Positions 45,035 through 54,212 of a DNA stretch of 64,000 bases are shown here, piece by piece. Each line of letters opens with the position of its first letter. Position 1 is the first letter of the stretch. This DNA comes from Lachnospiraceae bacterium UBA7179. GTDB taxonomy: Bacteria; Bacillota; Clostridia; Lachnospirales; Lachnospiraceae. Below the pieces are notes generated by a model, which worked only from the letters and a program-made list of their open reading frames with translations, was not told where the DNA came from and made no database searches. Location: positions 55,132-119,131 of the forward strand of contig DKVL01000108.1 in assembly GCA_002491195.1 (NCBI GenBank), read 5' to 3'. The position numbers and the translations under genes are program-made.

Positions 45035-45649
45035 CTAGAGCGTGTTTGAAAAATGAGGTTTTCTCTGTGATATCACCTTATCGATCAGTCCAAATTCCAG
45101 TGCTTCCTGCGCAGACATATAGTTGTCGCGCTCTGTCGCAAGGGCGATCTCCTCTATTGGCTTCCCTGTATTTTCCGCCAGAATACGGTTCAGCCGCTGT
45201 TTGCTTTTCTGCATATGGTCAGACATAATCTTAATATCTGTCGCCTGCCCCTGAAAGCCGTTTCCATGGATTGCCGGCTGGTGGATCATGATCTCCGCAT
45301 TAGACAGGGCAATACGTTTCCCCTTTGTCCCGCCCGCAAGCAGAAACGCACCAAAACTTGCCGCGAGTCCGACACAGATTGTCGACACGTCACACTGGAT
45401 ATACTGCATTGTGTCATAGATGGCAAAACCTGCTGTGACAGAGCCGCCCGGGCTGTTGATATACAACTGGATATCCTTTTGGGGGTCTTCCCCCTCCAGA
45501 TGGAGCATCTGCGCCACCACCAGGCTCGCGGATGTGTCACTGACTTCCTCTCCCAGAAAGATGATCCTGTCCGACAACAACCGCGAAAAAATGTCATAAC
45601 TTCGCTCGCCCCTGCTTGTCTGTTCAATCACATATGGAATCGTACTCAT
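45035..45649 (-). CDS. clpP: ATP-dependent Clp protease proteolytic subunit
   Basis: The 204-residue serine peptidase has [18 protein letters not shown], the catalytic Ser in [14 protein letters not shown], the catalytic His in MIHQPAIHG and the Asp in [10 protein letters not shown]. The C-terminus (RKPHFSNTL) is atypical. It is not beside clpX; instead its start overlaps the stop of an AraC-type regulator gene by 4 bp, which suggests an accessory, regulated ClpP isoform rather than the main copy. That reading is inference. Confidence 0.9.
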   Translation of the reverse strand: MSTIPYVIEQTSRGERSYDIFSRLLSDRIIFLGEEVSDTSASLVVAQMLHLEGEDPQKDIQLYINSPGGSVTAGFAIYDTMQYIQCDVSTICVGLAASFGAFLLAGGTKGKRIALSNAEIMIHQPAIHGNGFQGQATDIKIMSDHMQKSKQRLNRILAENTGKPIEEIALATERDNYMSAQEALEFGLIDKVISQRKPHFSNTL

Positions 45650-46059
45650 GCTGCCATCTCACCCCCCATTCTGTAAGATGCGCCTGAAAGATACTCCCGT
45701 GTGCACAATGTAATCTTTTCCTGCCTCGGATAAAACACGCCATTTTTCCGATAGACCTGCGGCGTGCACTGATACAGCCTGCTAAACGCGAGCGTAAAAG
45801 CCTGCTGTGAATTGTACTGCGCCTCATAGGCGATGTCGATGATCGGCTCACTCGTATTAACCAGCTTCTCTGCCGCCAACGTCAGGCGTCTTCCCTGAAT
45901 ATACTTGTAGATCGTACAGCCCGTCTCCTCCGCAAAAGTGCGGGCGATATAGAACTTGGAATAATTCAGCGCCTCCGCAATCCTGTTCAGCGAAAGACTC
46001 TCTCCCAAATGTTCATCAATATAGGAAACTATTTTTTTCATCACATGGTCATTACTCAT
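45646..46059 (-). CDS. AraC-family regulator without sensor domain
   Basis: The 137-residue protein is essentially the two HTH motifs of AraC ([21 protein letters not shown] and [32 protein letters not shown]) plus a 30-residue tail. SoxS and MarA have a similar size. It overlaps the clpP start by ATGA, so the pair is coupled. It may respond by its own abundance, and ClpP could control its turnover; both are inference. Confidence 0.88.
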   Translation of the reverse strand: MSNDHVMKKIVSYIDEHLGESLSLNRIAEALNYSKFYIARTFAEETGCTIYKYIQGRRLTLAAEKLVNTSEPIIDIAYEAQYNSQQAFTLAFSRLYQCTPQVYRKNGVFYPRQEKITLCTREYLSGASYRMGGEMAA

Positions 46060-46211
46060 GTAGATACTCTCCTTTTCAATTCTTATTCTTTCCTATAATA
46101 TATCATGAATCCACGGACCTGTCTGAATAAAAATTGCCCTTTTGGGCTTACACATCTGCTCCGATAATGCGATCATTTTAAAATTCCAATTTCCTATTCA
46201 ATTTCTATCAT

Positions 46212-46349
46212 TTAAAATGGTTCTTTTCCTTTCGCGGAAACACCGCCGATCGTCGTGAATTTACCAGTATCAGAATTGGCTTTTGCATAATCAACTAAGT
46301 GATTCACGATCATAGTCCCAAGTGGCAGACTCCCACCTGTCACCGCAAT
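46212..46349 (-). pseudogene. Remnant of a protein-coding gene
   Basis: An open stretch of 45 codons with no start reads TGGSLPLGTMIVNHLVDYAK and ends IGGVSAKGKEPF before a stop. An in-frame stop lies just upstream, at the end of the phosphatase gene. It looks like the tail of a deleted gene. I do not recognise the family. Confidence 0.35.
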
Positions 46350-47053
46350 AACTTATTTCTTATGAGCTGTATCTCCTCTGTCTCTATTCCGATCACCCCA
46401 AAATACGTCTCTACATCGCCGTATGCCTTCCGGAACAATTGCAGAAAACGTATCATGTATTCCTCCCGGGGAATTACAATATTCATGTCGATATTCGGAT
46501 ATTTCTGATGCAGTAATGCAAACCGTTCCCGATTGCACTCTTTTGTCATCATATAATTTTCTATAATATCCTCATCGCCCACGCCTGCCAGCAAAAGCAA
46601 AATAGCCGAGACTACTCCTGTCCGGTCTTTTCCCGCCGAACAGTGGAACAATACCCCATCCGATGCATGGGCGATCTTCCTGTAGACATGAACGATATTT
46701 GCGGAAGCGGCAATTTTCATATAGCTTCCCGGGACCGCCTCAACAGACTCTGGTATCCCGCTTCCCTCCTCGATCGGAGCATTATAATAATGAAACGCTT
46801 CCATCCTGAAAAACGGACTCGGCACCCTCTCAACATCATCTTTTCCACGCATATCGATAATCGTAGTGATATGCTTTCTTAATAAATAAGCAATATCACG
46901 CTCGCTTGGATACTTTTGCATATCACTTCTGATCAGCTTATCAAAACTCGTACATCCGCCGCTCCTCGTCTGATAACCGCCCAAGTCCCTTGTATTTAAA
47001 GTTGTTTCCAACAGGCTCTTACATTTTTCTATATTGTTTGTTCCATCTTCCAT
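46340..47053 (-). CDS. Tyrosine-protein phosphatase (Y_phosphatase3 family)
   Basis: The 237-residue protein has TTLNTRDLGGYQTRSGG near the N-terminus and the CX5R active site HCSAGKDRTGVVSAILL near residue 143, with an Asp-containing TTIIDMRGKDDVERVP region. It removes phosphate from tyrosine or phosphoinositides; several members act on both. ATG 47053 follows GGAGGAAG, whereas the upstream in-frame ATG has no site. It may be cytoplasmic, with no signal peptide. Confidence 0.88.
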   Translation of the reverse strand: MEDGTNNIEKCKSLLETTLNTRDLGGYQTRSGGCTSFDKLIRSDMQKYPSERDIAYLLRKHITTIIDMRGKDDVERVPSPFFRMEAFHYYNAPIEEGSGIPESVEAVPGSYMKIAASANIVHVYRKIAHASDGVLFHCSAGKDRTGVVSAILLLLAGVGDEDIIENYMMTKECNRERFALLHQKYPNIDMNIVIPREEYMIRFLQLFRKAYGDVETYFGVIGIETEEIQLIRNKLLR

Positions 47054-47138
47054 GGATCTTCCTCCGTTTTCCCAGGTTCCATATTTCTTCAGCATCAAAG
47101 ATATCCGATACTTAAAAATTAACCGGATTTGTCAGCCA

Positions 47139-47297
47139 TTAATGAATCACAAAGCCTTTTCGCGAATAGCTATAATAGGGACCAGCAATACTTCCGTCTG
47201 GCATTTTATAAGTACTTCTTCGAAAGTCGATCCATTCATCACGTAGAATATGTTCACAGTTTACTTCTTCCCACACAAGATTTTCAGGAGTTTCCAC
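47139..47297 (-). pseudogene. N-terminal fragment of a NUDIX hydrolase
   Basis: A 52-codon stretch starting at GTG 47297 (AGGAAG upstream) reads VWEEVNCEHILRDEWIDFRR and PDGSIAGPYYSYSRKGFV before a stop. This is how ADP-ribose-type NUDIX proteins begin, before the GX5EX7REUXEEXGU motif, which is absent here. The gene is truncated. Confidence 0.6.
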
Positions 47298-47524
47298 GTT
47301 ATATGCTTCCTTTCATGTTTTTTCAATTTTTGATCGCAGTCTCATAACCCCGTCTCATCAGACAATCGTTCTATCACATTTTCCGAGGTCAGTATACCAT
47401 CTTCTGCGATGGCTGTAAAGAATAAAAGAGCTACAATTCTTAAACTAAATGTAAGGAAAGTCTTGAAAATATCCCCTATTTTTAAGGCTTTTCGCTCTCT
47501 TTTGTCACTAGCCTGTCACTAGTA

Positions 47525-47749
47525 GTGCCACTGCCAGTAAATAAAATGCCGCCGTTTATTTCTGCCGTAGACGAATATATGCCAAAAGAGCAGAATTTAA
47601 TTTACAACTTTAGAAAACTCAACAAAAGCGGTCATGAAGAAGCTACCAAACGTGTTGAGGAATTAACCGAAATCCCCCGCTACCGGGGACGTGCTCTCAC
47701 CCAATCCGAGACCCAAACGGAAGGTGATGGGTATTATGAGTACATATGA
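47525..47749 (+). pseudogene. C-terminal fragment of an XRE-type regulator
   Basis: The frame ends with LIYNFRKLNKSGHEEATKRV and EELTEIPRYRG, a tail usual in phage-like XRE regulators, but the HTH domain is missing upstream. It overlaps the start of the type I toxin by 14 bp. Confidence 0.5.
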
Positions 47750-47819
47750 GGAATTTATGGTGCTTTTGACTATTGGACTTCTGATCGTTGCAATTCTGAA
47801 TTTGAAAAATAAAAAATAG
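47736..47819 (+). CDS. Type I toxin, holin-like (Hol_Tox family)
   Basis: The 27-residue peptide starts MSTYEEFMVLL and is one membrane helix (TIGLLIVAILNL) ending in the usual KNKK tail. Length and layout match the putative holin-like toxins of Firmicutes (BsrG/TxpA group). The stop overlaps the left arm of a bidirectional terminator. An antisense RNA promoter lies downstream on the other strand. It is probably a leftover from the adjoining mobile element. Confidence 0.8.
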   Translation: MSTYEEFMVLLTIGLLIVAILNLKNKK

Positions 47820-47856
47820 CCGTCCCGCTCCTGAGAAAAGTAGACAGCTATTTTTT
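47811..47856. terminator. Bidirectional terminator shared by toxin mRNA and antisense RNA
   Basis: AAAAAATAGC (47811-47820) pairs with GCTATTTTTT (47847-47856) with further pairing inside. T-runs close both sides, so it can end both converging transcripts. Confidence 0.8.
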
Positions 47857-47914
47857 AACATAATTTGTTTTCGCCGGGTCGGGTGACCTGCACTCACCTT
47901 CCGGCTCCCCTGTT
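47820..47914 (-). ncRNA. Probable antitoxin antisense RNA
   Basis: Transcription from the consensus promoter at 47921-47950 would start near 47914 and end at the shared terminator, giving an RNA of about 90-100 bases. It would pair with the 3' part of the toxin mRNA, as in txpA/RatA pairs. It contains GGGGAGCCGGAAGGTGAG, which may form a loop for initial pairing. Ends are estimates. Confidence 0.6.
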
Positions 47915-47920
47915 AAGCGT

Positions 47921-47950
47921 ATTATACGCGAATGCACCGCTGTTTGTCAA
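47921..47950 (-). promoter_or_regulatory. Consensus promoter of the antisense RNA
   Basis: On the minus strand TTGACA (47945-47950), 18 bases, TATAAT (47921-47926): both hexamers match the consensus perfectly. No open frame of note follows, so the product is an RNA. Confidence 0.85.
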
Positions 47951-48141
47951 CATGGAATTTAACAACAGTGCGACATCGTAACCAGAAAAAAAAACGCCCA
48001 GTGTTACCAGCACCAAACGGTCTTTGATAGATATCTAAAGATGATACCCTATTCGCAAGCATATTGTATCATCTTTAGAAACAGCTTGCAAGCGAAAATC
48101 TCGCTGGCTGTTAATTTATACTCAAAAAGGAGAATGATACT

Positions 48142-48780
48142 ATGCCACATGGAAAAGCAATAAGGAATAAAAACGGTTATGGTACCGTTGTGAAGCTCTC
48201 TGGCAATCGCAGACAGCCGTATGAAGTCAGAGTCAACACTCGTATGGACGAACGATATTATCCCGTCTATGACGTTCTGGGACGCTATGAGACGCGTAAG
48301 GAGGGTTTGATTGCCCTGACTGAATATAACAAGAATCCCTATGATATAAGCAGCTCTAAAATAACGTTCGGAGAACTGTATCAGGCCTTCTATCGCGATA
48401 AATACGAATTGTCAGGGAAATCATTTTCTCAAAGCTCCAAGGACTGTACACGCGCCGCATACAACCACATGGAGCCGCTTCATGACCGATTGTACAAAGA
48501 CCTTCGAACCAATGACTTCAAATCTGTATTTAGCCAGACCATAGACAACAAGCCAATATCACATGCAATGCAGGAGCACATGAAAAGCCTGATCGTGCAG
48601 TTGGACAAATTCGCAATGCAGAATGATATTATCAGTAAAGGTTACGCTTCCTTTGCCAGCATAACGGCCACAGAAAATGACACCCCCCGGTGTACCCTTT
48701 ACCCATGATGAGCTTATAAAGCTGTGGCAGCATCAAAATACCCCATGGGTAGATGCCGCGCTCACAGGATCGTGCCAATT
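48142..48780 (+). pseudogene. Tyrosine integrase N-terminal remnant, frameshifted
   Basis: The frame from 48142 gives 188 residues with an arm-binding N-terminus (NGYGTVVKLSGNRRQPYEVR) and a core-binding domain (TFGELYQAFYRDKYELSGKS). It ends just after a run of six C (48685-48690). Shifting by one base after the run restores GVPFTHDELIKLWQHQNTPW, which continues to about 48780. The catalytic domain with the Arg-His-Arg-Tyr residues is missing. AAAGGAG lies 9 bases before the start. Confidence 0.75.
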
Positions 48781-48789
48781 CATTCAGCG

Positions 48790-48872
48790 AGCCCACTATG
48801 CGCCTGATTGTTGAGTAGCACTCTCGAAGAAAGATCCTGCGCACTATTCAGGAGTAATTTATTAACAGTTCC
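48790..48872. repeat. Family D-related repeat, partial
   Basis: The core TATGCGCCTGATTGTTGAG, then CACTCTCGAAGAAAGATCC and TGCGC, matches 55.98-56.04 kb closely. It ends AACAGTTCCTAA, the terminal sequence of family D. It joins the broken integrase, and its left arm is missing. From 48873 to 49149 I see no gene beyond a short, unrecognised minus-strand frame. Confidence 0.6.
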
Positions 48873-49149
48873 TAACCTTACAGTGGATACCGCCATATTG
48901 ATCCGTTACTCTGTGTTTTTTACCATCCTGTTCTATCTGCTGAGTTTGTGGTATATCAGAAAACACGATGTCAGAACACAATAATTTCTGCCCATACTTT
49001 TTTATAGTAAAACATGCGCCCCCAGCATTTGCCTGATCTGATATAATAAATTGAAAACAAAAATATGCAAATGAGAGGAGCAATTTTTTATGACTACACC
49101 CGTTTATTTTGCATAGCGCGGCTATTGCAAAATCGAACATAACACATCG

Positions 49150-49210
49150 TAAGGAACTGTTCAAAAATAAGCTGCACATCTTGACTTGTCTATTTCTGAA
49201 CAGTTCCTAA
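49150..49210. mobile_element. Family D palindromic element, 61 bp version
   Basis: TAAGGAACTGTTCAAAAATA pairs with TATTTCTGAACAGTTCCTAA, with one mismatch near each end. The interior is short (GCTGCACATCTTGACTTGTC). It lies about 50 bp upstream of the DUF1062 gene. Confidence 0.75.
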
Positions 49211-49264
49211 TAGCCGGCGCATCCAAGGACCGATCAGATAATCTGTCATTTCAAGGAGATGCAA

Positions 49265-49834
49265 ATGAGCTATTTAAAGACAATTGAATATAGAATAATC
49301 CCCACACAATCCTTTACAGTGATCCGCAACTGTTCTGGCTGCGGACAAAAGACCCGTTTTCAAAATACGGGAAAGTTCCGCGTCAACGCCAACAGCAGCA
49401 AGATTGATGTATGGCTGATCTACCAATGTGAAAAGTGCAGGCATACCTTCAACCTTACGATTTATGAGCGGCAGAAAAATACCAACATCCCAGCAGACGA
49501 ATACCAACGTTTTCTGGACAACGACGAACAGCTCGCCGAAGCGTATGGCAGAAATTTTCAATTATTTCAGAAAAATAAGGCGGAAATTGATTCCAAAAGT
49601 GAAAACTATGAGCTGGTCAAACTACAGGAACTCATAGACGAAACAGTGTGCGGCAGCCAGACCGTGATCACCCTACAAAATCCTTATCATCTGAAAATCC
49701 GCCCCGAAAAGCTGGCTGCTGAAATCCTGGGATTGTCCTCCAGCCAGGTCAAAAAGCTGATTGCAAAAGAAGCAATTACCATACGGTCAACTGCACAATC
49801 TGTGTACATATCATTCTCAGAAATTTCTGCGTAA
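49265..49834 (+). CDS. DUF1062 protein with zinc-binding cysteines
   Basis: The 189-residue protein has an N-terminal zinc ribbon (CSGCGQKTRF, then CEKCRHTFNLTIYER) and a basic C-terminal region with KLAAEILGLSSSQVKKLIAK, which resembles a nucleic-acid-binding helix pair. ATG 49265 follows AAGGAG by 6 bases; the in-frame ATG at 49259 is too near. DUF1062 has no assigned function. Confidence 0.82.
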   Translation: MSYLKTIEYRIIPTQSFTVIRNCSGCGQKTRFQNTGKFRVNANSSKIDVWLIYQCEKCRHTFNLTIYERQKNTNIPADEYQRFLDNDEQLAEAYGRNFQLFQKNKAEIDSKSENYELVKLQELIDETVCGSQTVITLQNPYHLKIRPEKLAAEILGLSSSQVKKLIAKEAITIRSTAQSVYISFSEISA

Positions 49835-49944
49835 AATATATTGTTATATGCTGTTATAATGCCGCAAGACATGATACATATCAAAAATAGAAGGACTTCA
49901 GATGACTGCTGCAGACGATACAGCAGTCATCGCTCTTTTCCTAC

Positions 49945-50097
49945 CTATCTCCGTTCCATCCATACTGCTGCCGCGTAGAGCACTATTCCCACCAAAATTG
50001 ACAGCACAACGTCTTCCAATATATGATTCAGTCCCGTAATCATCAAGATCACAAGTATCAGCGGCGTCTTAAATACTTGATGTTCCTTCATAAGCAT
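49945..50097 (-). CDS. 50-residue membrane protein after MerR gene
   Basis: The short protein begins MLMKEHQVFKTPLILVILM and has two hydrophobic stretches separated by NHILED. AGGAGG lies 5 bases before its ATG, which is 9 bp after the MerR stop. It is probably co-expressed with the regulator. Function unknown. Confidence 0.6.
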   Translation of the reverse strand: MLMKEHQVFKTPLILVILMITGLNHILEDVVLSILVGIVLYAAAVWMERR

Positions 50098-50106
50098 TCT
50101 CCCCTC

Positions 50107-50955
50107 CTAAGGATACCGCTGCAAGATTTTTTCATCCGCGGTCTGCAGCATTTCATAATACTCCCGATAGGACTCGCTCAACCGACACATGGCCGGTATA
50201 AAGATTTCATTGTAACCGCTTGTACTGTTAAACTGCTTCAATGTCTCTTCCAGACGATAAGCCTGTGATTCTTTATATTCTGCGGTCTGTTTATAGGCGA
50301 TGCAGCTTTCGATCACTTCACGGTTCTCATCGATATATCTCTCAATATCGCAAACTGCACTGCGCAAACCGGCAGACGCATTTGCGAGAATGTTGTCATC
50401 AACAGACACCGTGATCTCATCATAGTATTCCTGCAGATCATCAGGAATCTCAAAATGAATCTCGTCCAGGAAAGCAATGATCGTGTCAAGCGCCTCCCGC
50501 TGTCCGTCCGTCCGGACAGGCTCGCCCAAAAATGGCGCAAAGTGCAGGCAGATATAATTTCCATAATAGCCTGGAAAAGCATTTCTCAAACGCTCCAGCA
50601 CAGACTGCTTTCCTTGAAGCTGCAGCAGTTTGTCCCGTATCGTCTCCCAGTCCTGCGTTCTGGCAAGCTCCTGCAGCAGTTTCTGCTTCTCCTGCATAAC
50701 GGATATCTCCAAAGTCTTTTGATGGGAGATGTCATTGAATGATGCAGACTGACCTGATAAGATATTCTGAATATTGGCAACCGACAGCCCCAGTCCCCTC
50801 AATACGGAAATCTGTTTCAGCCGGGCGACATCGATCTGCGAAAAATCGCGGTATCCATTCCCGCGCACCGACGGCGCGACCAGTCCCTGCTCTATATAAT
50901 ATTCCACTGCCTTTTTCGTCAACTTACATTCCTTACAAACCTCATTTACCAGCAT
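50107..50955 (-). CDS. MerR-family transcriptional regulator
   Basis: The 282-residue protein has the MerR HTH with wing (VCKECKLTKKAVEYYIEQGL, GYRDFSQIDVARLKQI), a coiled coil near residues 80-115 and a C-terminal domain of about 160 residues without cysteine sites for metals. That C-terminal domain may bind a small hydrophobic ligand. ATG 50955 is preferred over GTG 50964; AGGGG lies 8 bases upstream. Confidence 0.88.
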   Translation of the reverse strand: MLVNEVCKECKLTKKAVEYYIEQGLVAPSVRGNGYRDFSQIDVARLKQISVLRGLGLSVANIQNILSGQSASFNDISHQKTLEISVMQEKQKLLQELARTQDWETIRDKLLQLQGKQSVLERLRNAFPGYYGNYICLHFAPFLGEPVRTDGQREALDTIIAFLDEIHFEIPDDLQEYYDEITVSVDDNILANASAGLRSAVCDIERYIDENREVIESCIAYKQTAEYKESQAYRLEETLKQFNSTSGYNEIFIPAMCRLSESYREYYEMLQTADEKILQRYP

Positions 50956-51193
50956 TCTTTCCACCCCTTTTGCTCTGTTTAACCATATGATAAACCAATC
51001 CCCAGGGGCGCAGTCAATACTTTTCTGATAAAAATGCCCGGCTCAGCAGAAGAATCAATCCGATCTACGCCAATATCCCTGCCCGTACATAAAAACAAAA
51101 AATCTGATGCAATTATGGCAATCCCATACTCTGCATCAGATCTAATACTATCCTGTCTGTTCCGTTTTCTACAACCGGGCTCCCGCCACCACA

Positions 51194-52111
51194 TTACATA
51201 TCGTCTTGACCCGTCTCGTGTTCTTCAGGCTGCAAATACTCCCTGATCAGTTCTTTCAGCTTATCTCTGTCCTGTACGGCCTGATTTAGTTCGTCCAGCC
51301 GCCCGTCCCTGGCAAGCAGCTGATACAGTTCCAATATTCGCTGTTCTCCACGCTTCTCTCCACGCTTCTCTCCGCGTTTCTCTCCGCGCTTCTCTATATA
51401 ATCCAGTGTTGCATCCATGTAAATGCCTCCTTTCAGCTCCTCATCAGATACCCTGTCTATATACTCCGCATATCTTTTGTCATTTTTAATCTTACTTAGA
51501 GCATACCATGTTTCCCGGTGCGTTGCAAGGGCTGTTTTCAGCTGTTCCTCATCATAACGCTCCTGCAGCATCAGCAGAAATGCCTTCAGATCCCCCTCAA
51601 ATTCATTGATCTGCTCCTTTGTCATATGCCTTGCGTCAATCAGATTCATCTGATAGTCAGGCGCCGCCTGGAGCAGCCAGCCTTTCATGTCCTCAGGAGT
51701 ATCAAGCATGTCATACAGACTTCTGGGACCGTCCCAAGGTTTGCTTCCCGTGTAAAATACAAGCGTCACTACCGGTACAATCTTTGTTCCTTTGGGCACC
51801 CCGTCCGCATATTTTTCCAGCTTTTTCTCCTCCTTTGCCTTCCGGCCAGCCTGCCCCTCCGCACCCATGATCACCTGAAACGCTGCACTGTCTGCAAAAA
51901 GCATAGCCACCTTCTCAGCATCCCGGAACCGTTCCAGGCTCTTAAACTTTCCATCCCCATAGTCTATCGTGTCCTGGACCGCAGTATCCGTCTCCCTTAA
52001 CTGGCTGCTCTCTATATGCACAGCGCCATGGTATACGCCCTTTTCAAATAACTGTGCAAATACAGAATTAATCTTAATGAAATTCTTGACAGTAATATCA
52101 ACATCACCCAT
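51194..52111 (-). CDS. Rpn-family recombination-promoting nuclease/transposase-like protein
   Basis: The 305-residue protein matches the Rpn/PD-(D/E)XK transposase family: GAVHIESSQLRETD near the N-terminus, KIVPVVTLVFYTGSKPWDGP and a long helical C-terminal half. A 12 bp tandem repeat (51345-51395) encodes EKRG four times, a likely slippage site. ATG 52111 follows GGGAGGAG at 11-12 bases. These proteins cut DNA and are often multicopy. The N-terminal nuclease core appears incomplete, so activity is uncertain. Confidence 0.78.
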   Translation of the reverse strand: MGDVDITVKNFIKINSVFAQLFEKGVYHGAVHIESSQLRETDTAVQDTIDYGDGKFKSLERFRDAEKVAMLFADSAAFQVIMGAEGQAGRKAKEEKKLEKYADGVPKGTKIVPVVTLVFYTGSKPWDGPRSLYDMLDTPEDMKGWLLQAAPDYQMNLIDARHMTKEQINEFEGDLKAFLLMLQERYDEEQLKTALATHRETWYALSKIKNDKRYAEYIDRVSDEELKGGIYMDATLDYIEKRGEKRGEKRGEKRGEQRILELYQLLARDGRLDELNQAVQDRDKLKELIREYLQPEEHETGQDDM

Positions 52112-52397
52112 TTTGTTTATTTCTCCTCCCGTAAATTCAAGTTCCAATAAAATTATACTGTATGTTCGATTTGCTTGTAAAGTTTTTTATTCGGTGTATA
52201 GCATGGTTTTATTACAGTCGGATATTTAAAAACCTATAAAAATACTTGACAGGAAGTTGAACGTCAAGTAGGATAATTACGATCATCGCGTTGCAGAAGT
52301 CTGTGAGGTCTGCGGAGCACCTTTTTTATTTCAAGAAAATATATAATAGATACATAGAACTAATTGCCACGTGCAAAAGCAAGGAGGACTACTTACC

Positions 52398-53504
52398 ATG
52401 AAGATCGCAATATTATTCCCGGGAATCGGATATCACTGTGATAAACCGCTGCTCTACTACAGCGGAAAACTCGCCAGCCGCTATCAATATGAACTAATCA
52501 AAGTGTCCTACACCAATCTAAACAGGTCGATTCCGGAGGCTTTCGCAGACGCCTATGCCCAGACTGAGAAGCTTTTGGAGAACATCAACTGGAACCAGTA
52601 TGAAGACATTTTAATGATATCCAAAAGCATCGGAACAGCCGTCGCCGCAGCTTATGCCCAAAGGCACGACATTCGCTGTCGGAATATCTATTACACACCG
52701 CTTGCACAGACTTTCGATTTCGCACCGCAGTTTGGGCTTGTATTTCACGGCACACACGACCCATGGGCCAAAACAGCCGTGATCGTGGAAAAATGTCGGG
52801 AACACCATCTGCCGCTCTACAGGATCGAAAAGACCAATCACTCTCTTGAGCTCCAGGAAGAGATTACCTCCACACCCCAACCTGTGAGAAATGACATTTT
52901 GCAGAACATTCGTATCCTGGAAAATGTCATGGATCTGACTGGGCAGTATATCACGTCCGGAATTTACTATCGAACGCTCTCCGCGGACGAGATCTGCCTT
53001 GATCTGTTCCGCCATTTCACCCGTCATCAGAATGTCGTCAAATGCTGGCGGAAAGAAAACGGAAAATGGGTGATCCGGGACGATCCCTTCGTCGATGACT
53101 GGTCAGAGGACGATTACCAGTTTTTAGTAAAATGCCTGAAAAATACTGTTCAGACAGGCGGTTTCGTCTATGCGGCCTTCTGCGGACACCGCCCTGACAG
53201 TATGCTCAAAGGCTTTGTCTCTGTGGAACCTGATTTATTCGGCGGTGAGCAGAAATATCTCGACCTTTCCAGCATTCATGTGTCCGAAGACCTGCGCGGA
53301 AAAGGCATCGGGAAATCGCTCTTCCTCGCCGCCAAGGACTGGGCAGGGAAGAAGGGCGCCCGGAAATTATACCTCTCTGCCCACTCTGCGGTCGAGACAC
53401 AGGCTTTTTACAGAGCCATGGGCTGTGTCGAGGCGCAGGAGTATGACCAGCACCACGTCGAGCAGGAGCCCTATGACTGCCAGTTGGAATGTCCTCTCGA
53501 ATAG
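52398..53504 (+). CDS. Alpha/beta-hydrolase-like domain fused to GNAT acetyltransferase
   Basis: The 368-residue protein has an N-terminal domain of about 190 residues with IAILFPGIGYHCDKPLLYY, a serine in MISKSIGTAVAAAYA (resembling the nucleophile elbow) and HGTHDPWA and NHSLE at the positions of the catalytic Asp and His. The C-terminal GNAT domain has SEDLRGKGIGKSLFLAAKD, the acetyl-CoA loop. AAGGAGGA lies 9 bases before ATG. It has no partner in the same operon. The upstream 286 bp holds nothing I can identify. Confidence 0.75.
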   Translation: MKIAILFPGIGYHCDKPLLYYSGKLASRYQYELIKVSYTNLNRSIPEAFADAYAQTEKLLENINWNQYEDILMISKSIGTAVAAAYAQRHDIRCRNIYYTPLAQTFDFAPQFGLVFHGTHDPWAKTAVIVEKCREHHLPLYRIEKTNHSLELQEEITSTPQPVRNDILQNIRILENVMDLTGQYITSGIYYRTLSADEICLDLFRHFTRHQNVVKCWRKENGKWVIRDDPFVDDWSEDDYQFLVKCLKNTVQTGGFVYAAFCGHRPDSMLKGFVSVEPDLFGGEQKYLDLSSIHVSEDLRGKGIGKSLFLAAKDWAGKKGARKLYLSAHSAVETQAFYRAMGCVEAQEYDQHHVEQEPYDCQLECPLE

Positions 53505-53507
53505 ACA

Positions 53508-54182
53508 TCAAAACTCCTTTTTCTCCATGAATCTGCATGAGATTTTATAGGAGATCCACATCAGCACTGCAAGGGCAGCCACAACAAGCATCACAAGGAC
53601 GCCAGTGCCAAGTCTGACAATGCCAGTGGCTGCCTCTATTCCGTTATCGCCTACAAGTTTACTCATATAGCTTATGATTCCAATGCCGGCTGAAAATCCT
53701 CCGATCAGGATCACCGATATCATCCTGCTTTTCTCCTGTCCGAATTTTACCTGAAGCGGAATTTCCAGTGCCAACAGCAGATACGCCATCGGAATCAACA
53801 CAATGATGGACATAAAATATTCCGCAAAACGCATTTCAGTCCCCCGAACAATCAGAACAACCCACGACAGCATACTCGCCACAGCAAACGGAATCGTCGT
53901 GATCAGCATACCAAACAGATACTTTCCAACGATATAGTCTTTTCTTGAGATCGGCAGTGTCATCAGATACGCTGAGCCGTTATCAAACTCGTCATAGTTG
54001 AGAGTGCTGAGTGTAATAAACGAGCACAGCACTGCAACATATCCAACAAAAAACGTTGCCATATTCAGCTGTGTTGTCATAAACACGCCCCACAAAATCA
54101 TAATCATGAAAAAGAATTTCATCTGTGATTTCACCAATTTGAAATCCTTGATTATTAACCCTTTAATAGCCCTATTCATCAA
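53508..54182 (-). CDS. ABC-2 type transporter permease (GntR-linked exporter)
   Basis: The 224-residue protein has six hydrophobic helices and FDNGSAYLMTLPISRKDYIVGKY, a motif of ABC-2 permeases of the YtrF/BcrB-type. It lies 30 bp after its ATPase gene and below a YtrA-type GntR regulator. Such systems export antimicrobials or respond to cell-wall stress. Confidence 0.88.
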   Translation of the reverse strand: MMNRAIKGLIIKDFKLVKSQMKFFFMIMILWGVFMTTQLNMATFFVGYVAVLCSFITLSTLNYDEFDNGSAYLMTLPISRKDYIVGKYLFGMLITTIPFAVASMLSWVVLIVRGTEMRFAEYFMSIIVLIPMAYLLLALEIPLQVKFGQEKSRMISVILIGGFSAGIGIISYMSKLVGDNGIEAATGIVRLGTGVLVMLVVAALAVLMWISYKISCRFMEKKEF

Positions 54183-54212
54183 TATTCCCTCCTATTACAG
54201 CCTTAGCGTTTC

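Noticed and set aside
48862..49179. A 105-codon minus-strand frame after the broken integrase
   Set aside because: The first half reads as low-quality translated intergenic sequence, and only the last 50 residues look protein-like. No start with a ribosome site fits.
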